From an uncultured Granulosicoccaceae bacterium (lineage in GTDB: Bacteria; Pseudomonadota; Gammaproteobacteria; CALCKW01): a stretch of DNA of 64,000 nucleotides. Each line of letters starts with the position of its first letter. Position 1 is the first letter of the stretch. The DNA is taken from NCBI GenBank assembly GCA_937965695.1, contig CALCKW010000002.1, forward strand, positions 1 through 64,000, given 5' to 3'. This document shows, one piece after another, positions 27,625 to 36,569 of this stretch. Both the position numbers and the translations under genes were made by a program. The notes under the pieces were generated by a model. The model ran no database searches, was not told where the DNA came from, and worked only from the letters and a program-made list of their open reading frames with translations.

Positions 27625-28926
27625 TTAGGCCGCCATGCTTCGGTGACTATGATAGGCCTGTACCAATGCGCCGACGAGTTGGTCAGGGCCTACATCAACA
27701 ACATCAGTACCGAGTTTGCGTAAACTTTGCTGGGCGGCTTGGCGTTTTGCTCGGTAATCAAGAGCACCAAGATAAGTCAGCGCTTTGTCAAAATCCGTGG
27801 GTGCTTCACTCAGCATACGACATAACTCGACGTCACTGATATCGGCAACCACGACATTGTGCTTATCACCTAACAGGCGGGCAGCCATGTTTAGCTCCTC
27901 CATATTCTCATTTCGGCTGTGTGTCACTAAAATCACTGTGCTTCGCTGTTTCAACGATTGACGCAAAGCTCTAGCAGCCGCCACGTAATCACTTGCTTCT
28001 GGTCGACTGTGTATATCGTGAAGCTTCGCAAGCATTGTGCTGATAGATTGCGCTGTTCGAGCAACACCACTCCAATAAAAGGGATCCGCGGCAAAACACT
28101 GCACGGACACCTTGTCACCTTGGCGCAGCGCTACTTCAGCGGCCATCAACGTGGCATCCATGGCTTCATCTAGCAATTCTCTCTCGCCGTGGCGCAGTCG
28201 CATACGCCGACCACAATCGAGCATGAGCACCAAAGACTGGTTACTCTCCTCAGCATATTGCCGAGTAACCAATTCTCGTCGGCGTGAAGTCGCTTTCCAA
28301 TCCACTTGACGCAAACTATCTCCTCGCTGATAGGCACGCAATTGATGAAACTCTTGGCTGTCGCCGACTCGTTGACGCTGAATTATCCCAAGCTCACGCA
28401 AGCTACGTGACAGTGAGATGTTTAGTTGTCGCCGGGAAGAGGCATAATCTGGATACACGGCTAATGTCGAAGGGCAAGGCAGCAACGATCGCCTCCGCCA
28501 CATATTCAATTTAGAAAAATCAGTCCACTGAACCCACTGCCATTGTATTGTCCCGCGTTGGTAGGCGTTGTACTCCAGGGCAATATCAATCGGATTGCTG
28601 TTGAGTTCAAGAAGCCGCGCCTGCAATTCACAATTTATGGCGTCTGGACACTGCTCAAGCAGCTCACCTTTGGATACTCCACTACCAACATGCTTAAGCT
28701 GAATAGTGCCCTCAAAACGCCGATTGACAGGCACCATTTTGGGCAACTGACGCTGAGCCAATGGACGCGCTCTGAGCATGAGCGCCATTGCATCTCCCGT
28801 TAGCAAAAGAGCAAAAATAGCTGCTCCCACCCAGAAAACTGATTGCGACCAATCAAACCACGCAAACAATATTGCAGCGCACCACAACACCAGCAAAAGC
28901 CATACTAGACGTGGGCTGGGTCTCAC
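27625..28926 (-). CDS. DUF58 protein (von Willebrand A-like)
   Basis: A 433-residue protein with two N-terminal membrane helices (residues about 7-45) and a DUF58 domain. The signature GDSQEFHQLRAYQRGD then LRQVDWKATSRRRELVTRQY near residues 197-230 is diagnostic. It is followed by a von Willebrand A-like stretch (LMLDCGRRMR near 248). DUF58 proteins nearly always accompany MoxR ATPases, as here: the GTG start overlaps the moxR stop by 4 bases. It is the last gene of the six-gene operon. Known function of the pair: likely MoxR-dependent folding or assembly of a complex; the target is unknown. Confidence 0.88.
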   Translation of the reverse strand: MRPSPRLVWLLLVLWCAAILFAWFDWSQSVFWVGAAIFALLLTGDAMALMLRARPLAQRQLPKMVPVNRRFEGTIQLKHVGSGVSKGELLEQCPDAINCELQARLLELNSNPIDIALEYNAYQRGTIQWQWVQWTDFSKLNMWRRRSLLPCPSTLAVYPDYASSRRQLNISLSRSLRELGIIQRQRVGDSQEFHQLRAYQRGDSLRQVDWKATSRRRELVTRQYAEESNQSLVLMLDCGRRMRLRHGERELLDEAMDATLMAAEVALRQGDKVSVQCFAADPFYWSGVARTAQSISTMLAKLHDIHSRPEASDYVAAARALRQSLKQRSTVILVTHSRNENMEELNMAARLLGDKHNVVVADISDVELCRMLSEAPTDFDKALTYLGALDYRAKRQAAQQSLRKLGTDVVDVGPDQLVGALVQAYHSHRSMAA

Positions 28927-29909
28927 TGCCGCGGCGCCTCTACACTATCCAACAATAGCGTTAAAACTTGCTCGACACTGCTACCTTGAATTTCTAGCTC
29001 TGCAGATAAGCCAAGCCGGTGCTGCAGCACCGGTATGGCTACGGCTTTTACGTCTTCGGGTAGCAAGTGATCACGGCCTTGCAGCACAGCATGTGCACGC
29101 CCAGCCGATACAATAGCCATGCTCGCTCGTGGGCCTGCGCCGTGCTCCAACCCCGGCCAGTGCCTTGTTGCAGCAACCAATCGCACCGCATAGGCCGCGA
29201 CCTCCCGATCCAAGTGAACCCGGCTCGTTTGTGTTTGCAGGGCTTGTAACTGTTCGAGCGTAATAATCTCCTGCTTTGCAAGTGCATCGTGCGATTGAGC
29301 ACTGGCTGCAGCCTGAACAATCGCTATTTCATCATCGATTGCCGGATAGCGAATCACCAGCTGCATCAAAAATCTGTCGAATTGCGCTTGAGGCAATGGA
29401 TACGTTCCGTCATGGTCAACAGGGTTTTGAGTCGCTAAGACCATAAAAGGAGTGGGCAGTGGCAGTGTTTCAGCCTCAAGGGATACCTGCCGTTCCTCCA
29501 TTGCCTCGAGCATTGCCGACTGAGTTTTAGCGGGCGCGCGGTTTATTTCATCAGCCACGACAAAGTTGGCAAAGACTGGCCCCTTACGTAAAGTGAACTC
29601 GCTGCTCTTTGCGTCAAACATGGCGTGCCCTACAATGTCACTGGGCATTAAATCAGGTGTAAATTGCAGTCGGTTGAAACTTCCGCCGCAAGCCATCGCC
29701 AAAGACTTCACCAATCTGGTTTTCCCCAAGCCCGGTACTCCTTCTACCAAGGCGTGCCCACCCGCAAGCAAACATATTAAAACCTGTTCCACTATTTGAT
29801 CTTGGCCAATTAGCACTTGTTGTAAATGACGAAACAATCTGTTTAGTGGTTCCGAAGTAGACAGATCAGACGATGCTGAACCCGCATCCTGCGTACTATT
29901 GTTATCCAT
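28923..29909 (-). CDS. MoxR-family AAA+ ATPase
   Basis: MoxR-type AAA+ ATPase, 328 residues from ATG 29909, which follows GGAGATAG two bases after the DUF4350 stop (a longer frame from 29966 would overlap that gene). Walker A is GVPGLGKT, Walker B VVADEINRAPAKTQSAMLEA, sensor 1 VLATQNPVDHDGTYPLPQAQ, and the C-terminal lid holds GASPR-like GPRASMAIV. MoxR proteins act as chaperone-like ATPases for assembly of complexes and work with the neighbouring DUF58/VWA protein. Confidence 0.92.
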   Translation of the reverse strand: MDNNSTQDAGSASSDLSTSEPLNRLFRHLQQVLIGQDQIVEQVLICLLAGGHALVEGVPGLGKTRLVKSLAMACGGSFNRLQFTPDLMPSDIVGHAMFDAKSSEFTLRKGPVFANFVVADEINRAPAKTQSAMLEAMEERQVSLEAETLPLPTPFMVLATQNPVDHDGTYPLPQAQFDRFLMQLVIRYPAIDDEIAIVQAAASAQSHDALAKQEIITLEQLQALQTQTSRVHLDREVAAYAVRLVAATRHWPGLEHGAGPRASMAIVSAGRAHAVLQGRDHLLPEDVKAVAIPVLQHRLGLSAELEIQGSSVEQVLTLLLDSVEAPRQ

Positions 29910-29910
29910 C

Positions 29911-31164
29911 CTAACTATCTCCTCGTTTGATCTTCGATGACTGCCAGTGACTAACTGCTGACTCAACTAAAAATTTTTTGGATCGGTGGAATTTAGGGCT
30001 CTGGTTGACACTGTCTTTATCGGAATCTCCAGAGGAATTCAGGCTATGGGGACTTCGCCTCAAAGGCATATACAGATTATTTAAATCACCCACTCGCCAG
30101 CGGTAAAAGGCAACCGAATACAACTGCGCGCGTAATTGGGAGGCATAACTTCTTGTCGTCGATGCAGGCTCTTGACGTCTAGCAAAAAGTAACCAAATTA
30201 TTGCCACTAACAGCGTAAAACTCGATAAAACAACTTGAGGAGCACGCTTCCACAAAACACTACTTAAAGTAGGAAATGCGAGTTCTCGCTCGTGAAACCA
30301 AACATCTCGAGAGTTTGGGCTACCTTGCTCCACCATCGATTGCAAGGCAAAAGCATTGTCAGACAAACCAATGCTTCTATTAAAAAACGGTGAGAAATCT
30401 GCAGCTACGGTCAACCGGCCAGCATCCAAAGGTAGACTATAGAGTTGCACTCCACGCTCAGTGCCCCATTGCCAATCGGGCTGCACCAAAGAGTCCATTT
30501 CTAACCAGTTGCCACCTTCAAACTGCACCGCCGTTGCTCTGCCTTCAGTTTCACCTGGCAATGGCCCCTTGTAGATCACGGGCTCAAATACCTGCTCTGT
30601 GCTTTGTCCAAAAACCGCTGCAGCCTCTTCTAACACATCACTGAGGTCAAGTTCACCCTCCGACGCCGACAAGGGCTCAAAATCAAACTCTTGCTCCCAA
30701 CAATCTTGGCTCGCGGCAGCGTTACCTAAGCTTATCCCTCTATCTTCGTATAGTTGTGCAATGGGCATCGAACGCACGCCGTAGGCTTGCTGCCCTATTT
30801 CATCCTCATCTTCGTTTAACTGTCCACCGCCAGCGGAATTAACCACTAAGTGACCACCGTGACGTACCCAACGCTCAATTTCTCTGAAGTGTTTTTTACT
30901 CAGCAAGGTTTTGCCCTCGCAGATAAAAAGCGTACCTATTGAATCGTCTATGTCATCAAAACGTTTTTGATCGACAATGCGTGCGACAGAAAAATCTAGG
31001 GATTGCAAAAATAGTCCTGCGGCATACATAGGCCGTTTTTGTAGTTCGGTATCTGCGCCAATCCATTTCTTTTCTTCCACCCACTCGTATTTCTGCCATG
31101 CCCACCAAAAAAGCGCCGCAACCGCTATCAAAGCGATCAGTATTTTTTGATGATTAGCGTTCAT
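29911..31164 (-). CDS. DUF4350 membrane-anchored protein
   Basis: A 417-residue protein: an N-terminal helix (IALIAVAALFWWAW), an extracytoplasmic DUF4350 domain of glutamine-amidotransferase-like fold with TLFICEGKTLLSKKHF and WVRHGGHLVVNSAGGG near residue 100, and a second helix near residue 318 (VVLSSFTLLVAIIWLLFA) before a basic cytoplasmic tail. DUF4350 proteins are usually found between DUF4129 and MoxR genes, exactly as here. It overlaps the DUF4129 stop by 4 bases. The function is unknown. Confidence 0.8.
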   Translation of the reverse strand: MNANHQKILIALIAVAALFWWAWQKYEWVEEKKWIGADTELQKRPMYAAGLFLQSLDFSVARIVDQKRFDDIDDSIGTLFICEGKTLLSKKHFREIERWVRHGGHLVVNSAGGGQLNEDEDEIGQQAYGVRSMPIAQLYEDRGISLGNAAASQDCWEQEFDFEPLSASEGELDLSDVLEEAAAVFGQSTEQVFEPVIYKGPLPGETEGRATAVQFEGGNWLEMDSLVQPDWQWGTERGVQLYSLPLDAGRLTVAADFSPFFNRSIGLSDNAFALQSMVEQGSPNSRDVWFHERELAFPTLSSVLWKRAPQVVLSSFTLLVAIIWLLFARRQEPASTTRSYASQLRAQLYSVAFYRWRVGDLNNLYMPLRRSPHSLNSSGDSDKDSVNQSPKFHRSKKFLVESAVSHWQSSKIKRGDS

Positions 31165-32669
31165 GACTGCCTCTCGGCGAAGGCACTCTCACAAGCTTTA
31201 ATGACCTGATCTGCATATAGAGGAGAGACATCTCGGCCTTCATAGGCCTGCTTGCGCCAAAGGGCTAACAGCGCAGCAAAGGATGTCTTTGACGCAGAGT
31301 TCAGATTCGAATCAATTATCTGTTGGCATTCCGACTCTGTAAACGAATGCCTGATTTCCAATCCATCTTGTTCCCTAGCCGCTGTGATGACAGAGCGAAG
31401 TAGGCATGCAAGCGCAGCTCTGGTGTCCCCTCTCAACATCAATTGGCGAGCCTCCACAAAACTAGCAGGTGCGACAGACAGCGTCTGCTCTGGTCTCAGG
31501 CTCGTAGCTCTTTTTGGCAATGCCAAAACATTCAGGAGACCCGCAGTTGCGGGCCAAAAGCGTATTGCCGTGCGAACAACGATATACCCAAACAAGCCAA
31601 TTACGATCAAGTAAAAAGCACTATTAAAACCTTCGCTCGCAAATAAATTATAAGCAGATTCCAGTAGAGAAAAATCATACTCGGTTGCTTGCCCCTCTTG
31701 TTCAGGCTCAACTTCTCTCGCTTGAATTCTACCGCTTTCACTGTAGTGCCCAAATCGCTCCTGTTGAAGAATGTCGTTGATGACAACAGCTGCATCGTCG
31801 GCTGTTGATGCAGCAAGAGATTTTTGCGGAGATAATGTAAAAACTAACAGACAGGCAAGTAGACAAGTTATGGCAGATGCAGACTTTTTAGCCAAGCCAT
31901 TCGACTTTTCATTTTGAACGCGATTTTTCAAAGCGTTAAATCTATGCTGAATGTCCCACGCTTCGAGTCGACTTCGACGATTGATGTAATGCACAAAACT
32001 AGCGCAGACGAAAAATGGAGCAAATATCACTTCAGCCGCAAACCCGCACAAAAGATAAAAATTATTATCCAGTGCTTCAAACCAAGCTATTGCTCCATTG
32101 TCACGATCAAAGCTCTCGGTCAACGGTGAATCAAAGGGAATGAGATAGATCAACATTAGGTATATGCCAACAGCGAGAGTCACTTCTACATGAGCACCCA
32201 CAACCAAAACCCACGTCAATGCACTACCTGAACCGCTGAGCACGTCTAGACGTTTACGCCCTTTTCCAAATTTAGTTTTTTCGAGAAAAACAACACACAT
32301 ACTCAGGCCTCTCGTGGGCGAGAGTCGAAAAACACTTAGATAATTGAGTAACAGCCTAGGCAGTGATTTATAGGTAGAAAAAAAAGTAGAGCTAAAGCCT
32401 GGCTTTGTACCAAAAAGAGATTGCGAGCACCAATACAGAAGCCCTAGCTCACCCAGTGGTTTCAACCACCAAAGCACAAGCTGAACCACAGATGCCTGTT
32501 CAGGCTCAAAATAAATCACCACAGCAGCAATGATTAATACAGGGAAAAATATAATTAGGTACAAAGTCAGCAGTGACCAGTACCAATGGCGAGCAAGTGC
32601 AAAACCCAAATCGGTGCAGCTATGTGCACCTAACGGCCTGAGCTCGATTTGGGCTTTTTCAACACTCAC
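31161..32669 (-). CDS. DUF4129-type multi-helix membrane protein
   Basis: A 502-residue membrane protein starting at GTG 32669, overlapping the spoIIM-like gene by GTGA. The N-terminal half has about five hydrophobic segments (for example LLTLYLIIFFPVLIIAAVVI) and a segment CLLACLLVFTLSPQKSLAA at about residue 270 that looks like an internal signal-anchor. Then comes an extracytoplasmic stretch, a helix near 350 and a soluble C-terminal DUF4129-like domain (SFVEARQLMLRGDTRAALA, with SFTESECQQII). The order and topology match DUF4129 proteins in MoxR operons. Function unknown. Confidence 0.72.
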   Translation of the reverse strand: MSVEKAQIELRPLGAHSCTDLGFALARHWYWSLLTLYLIIFFPVLIIAAVVIYFEPEQASVVQLVLWWLKPLGELGLLYWCSQSLFGTKPGFSSTFFSTYKSLPRLLLNYLSVFRLSPTRGLSMCVVFLEKTKFGKGRKRLDVLSGSGSALTWVLVVGAHVEVTLAVGIYLMLIYLIPFDSPLTESFDRDNGAIAWFEALDNNFYLLCGFAAEVIFAPFFVCASFVHYINRRSRLEAWDIQHRFNALKNRVQNEKSNGLAKKSASAITCLLACLLVFTLSPQKSLAASTADDAAVVINDILQQERFGHYSESGRIQAREVEPEQEGQATEYDFSLLESAYNLFASEGFNSAFYLIVIGLFGYIVVRTAIRFWPATAGLLNVLALPKRATSLRPEQTLSVAPASFVEARQLMLRGDTRAALACLLRSVITAAREQDGLEIRHSFTESECQQIIDSNLNSASKTSFAALLALWRKQAYEGRDVSPLYADQVIKACESAFAERQS

Positions 32670-33649
32670 TCAATTGGCTTCCGAGATCTACCCACCACCA
32701 ATAGGTAAGCCAAAGTAGAAACCCAAACTAAACCAGCAACGCCGTATTTGCTTGCCATTGGCATATCGAGCGGAGACCAAAAGCCTTCAATGATTGCTGC
32801 GATAAAAGTCAGCATAGCAGCACCACCGACAAGTCTAAGGGCATCAGGAGCAACATTCATAAGTGCGTCCCAACGGCGTTGTTTACCCGGTTGCACCAGT
32901 GCTCTCCCCATCAGCAATCCACCGGCGCCCGAAACAGCAGCACCGAGTAATTCAGGTGCACTGTGGCCAGCGACAAAGCCCCAAAAGGCACTACCTGCTC
33001 CTGCTTCGCTTAAATAGCCCGCGATGGCACCGATATACACGCCATTAAGCATCAAGAAAAAAACCGACCCCAAACCAAAGAATACTCCGCCCGCGAAACA
33101 TCTAAAATCGATTGATATATTGTTTTGTATATAAAAACCGAACATACGGAAGTTGTCTGCTTCGTTTCTACCGCTGCCGAAAACGGCTGATTCGCCGCGA
33201 AGATACATGTGTTCGATGCTCGCGACCTGATCATGACCCATCACATAGAAGATCCAGCCAGGCTGCATATATAACAAAACCATACAAACTACCAACGGCC
33301 CGAAAATGAGTGCACAGGAGAGGACAAACAAACCACTATGTTTGCGTAAAAAGCTGGGGAAACCACCACATATAAAAGTGAAGAGAGGCCGCATAATCGC
33401 ACTACGGCGTCGATAAAGCTGTCGATAAGATCGTTGTGCTAAGGAATCCAGTCGCTGTTCTAGGCGAACACTAAATCCTCTGCTTTGAGCTAATGCCAAA
33501 TGCTCGCACACGGCTGCGTAGAGTTCAGGTAAGCGATGGTGATCGTGCGCTTTCCGCCAAAACTTTGCCGATTCCAAAGAAGTGAGCACAGCCTCTAACT
33601 CAGACCACAGCTCACTGTATCGTTGCTCAAGTTGCGCTTGCGTGCTCAC
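32666..33649 (-). CDS. SpoIIM-family (stage II sporulation protein M-like) membrane protein
   Basis: A 327-residue membrane protein of the SpoIIM family. In Bacillus SpoIIM recruits peptidoglycan hydrolases to the septum; outside spore formers the family occurs in MoxR/RDD operons with unknown function. After a cytosolic helical N-terminus come about five helices, with the family block FRMFGFYIQNNISIDFRCFA and the segment GFVAGHSAPELLGAAVSGAGG. The GTG start at 33649 follows a strong GGAGGT element within the last codons of the RDD gene (23-base overlap). Confidence 0.85.
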   Translation of the reverse strand: MSTQAQLEQRYSELWSELEAVLTSLESAKFWRKAHDHHRLPELYAAVCEHLALAQSRGFSVRLEQRLDSLAQRSYRQLYRRRSAIMRPLFTFICGGFPSFLRKHSGLFVLSCALIFGPLVVCMVLLYMQPGWIFYVMGHDQVASIEHMYLRGESAVFGSGRNEADNFRMFGFYIQNNISIDFRCFAGGVFFGLGSVFFLMLNGVYIGAIAGYLSEAGAGSAFWGFVAGHSAPELLGAAVSGAGGLLMGRALVQPGKQRRWDALMNVAPDALRLVGGAAMLTFIAAIIEGFWSPLDMPMASKYGVAGLVWVSTLAYLLVVGRSRKPIE

Positions 33650-34388
33650 TCGCGACCTCCGTGTTACCGCTACGATACCAACGCGCCCAAGCCCGCAAAG
33701 TGCTAACTGACTGCATGCCCTCTCCTATATCAAGGTCGCCTAGCAGAGCCGCTAATTCTATCTGGCGTTCTTCAGTCAAAGCATCGCAACGTTCATCAAA
33801 CTCGATAACCGCTGAGCGCTCCCCAGGCAGCAACGCAAAAGTTGGTCTAAACCCAAACTGCTCTGCACTTTCATCAACGCTTTTCTGCCTAGTATCGTTG
33901 TACACAACCATGGTTCCAGCAGCTAGGTCGCCTAGGCGACGAGCGCGCCCATCAATTAACATGCTAACAACGCCGGAAAAATACATCAGGGGTAAAAAAT
34001 CTGCAAAACGCAAAAAATTTCGGAGTACTGATGATTGCCAACTGATAGGAGTACCGTCGATATGAGTAACCCGGAGACCCATTACTTTTTTGCCCGGGGT
34101 TGTGCCGTACAGAGCTTCGGGGATTGTGGTAAAAAACCATTCAAGAAGAAAAAATATAATGGAGCTGATACCTGCCACATAGGCAAAGCTATCATTGTTG
34201 TTGCCGATAAATTGCTCAAAAAAATGGAAAAAACCTAAATAACCCACGAGCAGAGACAAAAAACCATAAATCACCATACGAGCGAAAAAGTCAATTGTCC
34301 ATGCGATGGCCCTAACAACAAGACCGGCCACCGGAAGCTGTAAAGAGATACCTTCTGGTGTTTCTACACTAACAGTTGAGCGCAACAT
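33627..34388 (-). CDS. RDD family membrane protein
   Basis: A 253-residue RDD family protein. The name-giving pattern is visible as VRAIAWTIDFFARMVIYG near residue 26, followed by further helices with LYGTTPGKKVMGLRV and SVLRNFLRFADFLP and the hallmark RRLGDLAAGTMVV near 150. The last 90 residues form a soluble helical tail not seen in short RDD proteins. It is the first gene of the RDD-SpoIIM-DUF4129-DUF4350-MoxR-DUF58 operon. Function unknown; some RDD proteins are sodium/proton antiporters. Confidence 0.85.
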   Translation of the reverse strand: MLRSTVSVETPEGISLQLPVAGLVVRAIAWTIDFFARMVIYGFLSLLVGYLGFFHFFEQFIGNNNDSFAYVAGISSIIFFLLEWFFTTIPEALYGTTPGKKVMGLRVTHIDGTPISWQSSVLRNFLRFADFLPLMYFSGVVSMLIDGRARRLGDLAAGTMVVYNDTRQKSVDESAEQFGFRPTFALLPGERSAVIEFDERCDALTEERQIELAALLGDLDIGEGMQSVSTLRAWARWYRSGNTEVASEHASAT

Positions 34389-34452
34389 CTATATTCCAAA
34401 GGCCGGAACAGTCTAAAAGACCTCTGCAAGTTTGCCGAGGTCCGGTTTAAAT

Positions 34453-35001
34453 TTACTGCATCAACGCAGCGACACCGCCGCTTGCAAATCCTAAAACAAT
34501 ACTGACCAGAGCTATAACAATCAACGCAATATAAATACCACCGACTACTTTTTCCCAGCCTTTAGTGACAGTCTGAGCACCAAATTTATTAGTTTCAGCT
34601 TTGCCGGGTTTTAGCGTCATGAATAGAAAGAAAAATAAGTTAACTATCGGGACAAGAGCAGCGAGCAAAAACCAACCACTCATGTTGATGTCGTGCAATC
34701 GCTTGATCGCCATGCTCAGCATAATAAACAACAGTGGCAATAAGGCGAGTCCCAAGATCCCAAGTAAAACAGGGTTGGCACCCTCGAGACTACTGCCCGA
34801 ACTACTCAGAGCAGCACTACCTGCAACGATGACAGCAGATAGAACGACATAAGCCACCGTCCACATAAAACTCTGCGCTGCATACTTAAGCACACCCATG
34901 CGCCCACGTATCGAAAATAACTTGGGGGCCTCTTGTTCACTATCAAAAGTAATCTCCGCTTCTGGCGCGGCATAAGCCTCTGCTGTAGCAACTGAACTCA
35001 T
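34453..35001 (-). CDS. DUF805 membrane protein
   Basis: A 182-residue protein with a 40-residue acidic cytosolic N-terminus and a DUF805 domain of four hydrophobic helices. The family block IKRLHDINMSGWFLLAALVP is clear, preceded by the FSIRGRMGVLKY motif. ATG 35001 is preferred because GGAG lies 8 bases ahead; an earlier start at 35052 would add 17 residues with no resemblance. It reads in the same direction as the RDD operon, 64 bases upstream of it, and may be co-transcribed. Function unknown. Confidence 0.85.
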   Translation of the reverse strand: MSSVATAEAYAAPEAEITFDSEQEAPKLFSIRGRMGVLKYAAQSFMWTVAYVVLSAVIVAGSAALSSSGSSLEGANPVLLGILGLALLPLLFIMLSMAIKRLHDINMSGWFLLAALVPIVNLFFFLFMTLKPGKAETNKFGAQTVTKGWEKVVGGIYIALIVIALVSIVLGFASGGVAALMQ

Positions 35002-35264
35002 CGGGATATCTCCGTGTCTCATGTTTTCAGCAACCTCAAACCCCGAGGTCACATTGCACTGATTAGTCAGGCACTACCCTTAGCGTCCTTAACATCAGAC
35101 ATATGTAGCCAAACATAAGCTAGAACATGGTCCATCTGGATAATCAATGTGGAGAACCAAAATGAATATGCACGTCTAAGCTTATGATTTGTTTTGAGAT
35201 AAACTCAATTCTTAGCTAAATCTTTATGCATTACTTAGAAGCAATATTCGGAACTTAAGTGCTT

Positions 35265-36407
35265 TCAAACCTTAGTGAGCGCTCTCTCAATATCCACAAT
35301 GAGATCTTCAATCGCTTCTACACCCACAGAAATCCGCAGTAAGTCATCGGGAATCTCACTGGCGGGCCCTTCAATACTCTGACGGTGTTCAATCAAGCTT
35401 TCTACGCCACCGAGAGATGTCGCGCGCAGAAATAACTGGCAGGCTCCCACAACCGCCAGCGCTCCAAGGCGACCCCCTTTAACTCTGATTGATAACATTC
35501 CTCCGAACCCATTTTGCATTTGAGCACAAGCAATCTGATGTCCCGGATGATTGGCTAGACCCGGATACTGCACCTCTAAGACGTTGTCGTGTTGGTTAAG
35601 ATAATCAGCAAGAACCTGAGCACTTTTACAAGCCTGTCTTACACGAGGAAAAAGCGTGCGCATACCTCGTAACAGCAACCACGCTTCAAAGGCACCTAAA
35701 ACTGCACCTGCATTGGTGCGGTTGTAAATGACTTTCTGCCACAATTCGCTGTCTACCGCACTTACTACTGCCCCTGCAATGACGTCACTATGCCCGTTGA
35801 GGTACTTCGTGGCGGAATGAAAGACAAGGTCAGCACCTAAATCAAGAGGACGAGTTAATACCGGTGTGGCTACTGTCGAATCAACAACCACCCACGCACC
35901 AACTTTTTTTGCAGCTTTGGCAGCAGCGGAGATATCGACAGTTTCCCAAGTGGGGTTACTAGGTGTCTCTAGCCAAAGTAGTTGTGTTGGTGCCACCGTT
36001 AGTGTTCGTTGTAAGCTTTTAGGATCTGCAGCATCGTAAAAATCGAGTGCCATTCCCCACTGCTGGCAAAAGTCTAACATCCAATTACGCAGCCCCCAGT
36101 ACATGATGCGAGGGGCGACGATGCGGTCTCCGGGTTTGAGCGCTTGAACTATGGCTGCGGCAGCGGCTGTTCCTGAAGCAAAAAGTGCTGCCGCAAAGCC
36201 ATTTTCTAATTGAGCAAGCAAATGCTCAGCGGGTAAATCACCGGGAGATACGCCGCGAATATAGGCCGCCTGCCCTTCAGGCAATGCATAATCACGGTCT
36301 CTACTATAAGTGGTACCCGCAAGAATGGGCGGGACCACCGGGTGCACTTCTCCATCCGCCGCAAGCCCACCTCGTGCCGCTAGAGTTTCAGCTTTTATGT
36401 CTCGCAT
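35265..36407 (-). CDS. PLP-dependent trans-sulfuration enzyme (cystathionine beta-lyase-like)
   Basis: A 380-residue enzyme of the Cys/Met metabolism PLP-dependent family. The Schiff-base lysine lies in FHSATKYLNGHSDV near residue 195, preceded by the VVVDSTVATPVLTRPL strand. The C-terminus has the usual LLRISVGVEAIEDLIVDIE. The family includes cystathionine beta-lyase, cystathionine gamma-synthase and O-acylhomoserine sulfhydrylases; the TPSNPTWETVDI segment and overall form lean to a MetC-like lyase, but sequence alone does not settle the substrate. It is transcribed divergently from a DpkA-like reductase. Confidence 0.85.
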   Translation of the reverse strand: MRDIKAETLAARGGLAADGEVHPVVPPILAGTTYSRDRDYALPEGQAAYIRGVSPGDLPAEHLLAQLENGFAAALFASGTAAAAAIVQALKPGDRIVAPRIMYWGLRNWMLDFCQQWGMALDFYDAADPKSLQRTLTVAPTQLLWLETPSNPTWETVDISAAAKAAKKVGAWVVVDSTVATPVLTRPLDLGADLVFHSATKYLNGHSDVIAGAVVSAVDSELWQKVIYNRTNAGAVLGAFEAWLLLRGMRTLFPRVRQACKSAQVLADYLNQHDNVLEVQYPGLANHPGHQIACAQMQNGFGGMLSIRVKGGRLGALAVVGACQLFLRATSLGGVESLIEHRQSIEGPASEIPDDLLRISVGVEAIEDLIVDIERALTKV

Positions 36408-36569
36408 CTCATGACTCCAAAATTCAGCTTTATATCCTAGAACAATCTACCACCTGCCGCTATGAGACGAATCGCTACGCCCTATAAAAGGCTTTGAGTT
36501 CCAACAAAGTTAGGTTCGAAACAGTTCTGTTAAGATAGCAGTTTGCGCCATTGTACCGAGAGCAAAAAC

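Noticed and set aside
36505..36530. GTTCGAAAC-like string resembling a tRNA T-arm
   Set aside because: No matching acceptor, D or anticodon arms around it; no tRNA seen anywhere in the window.
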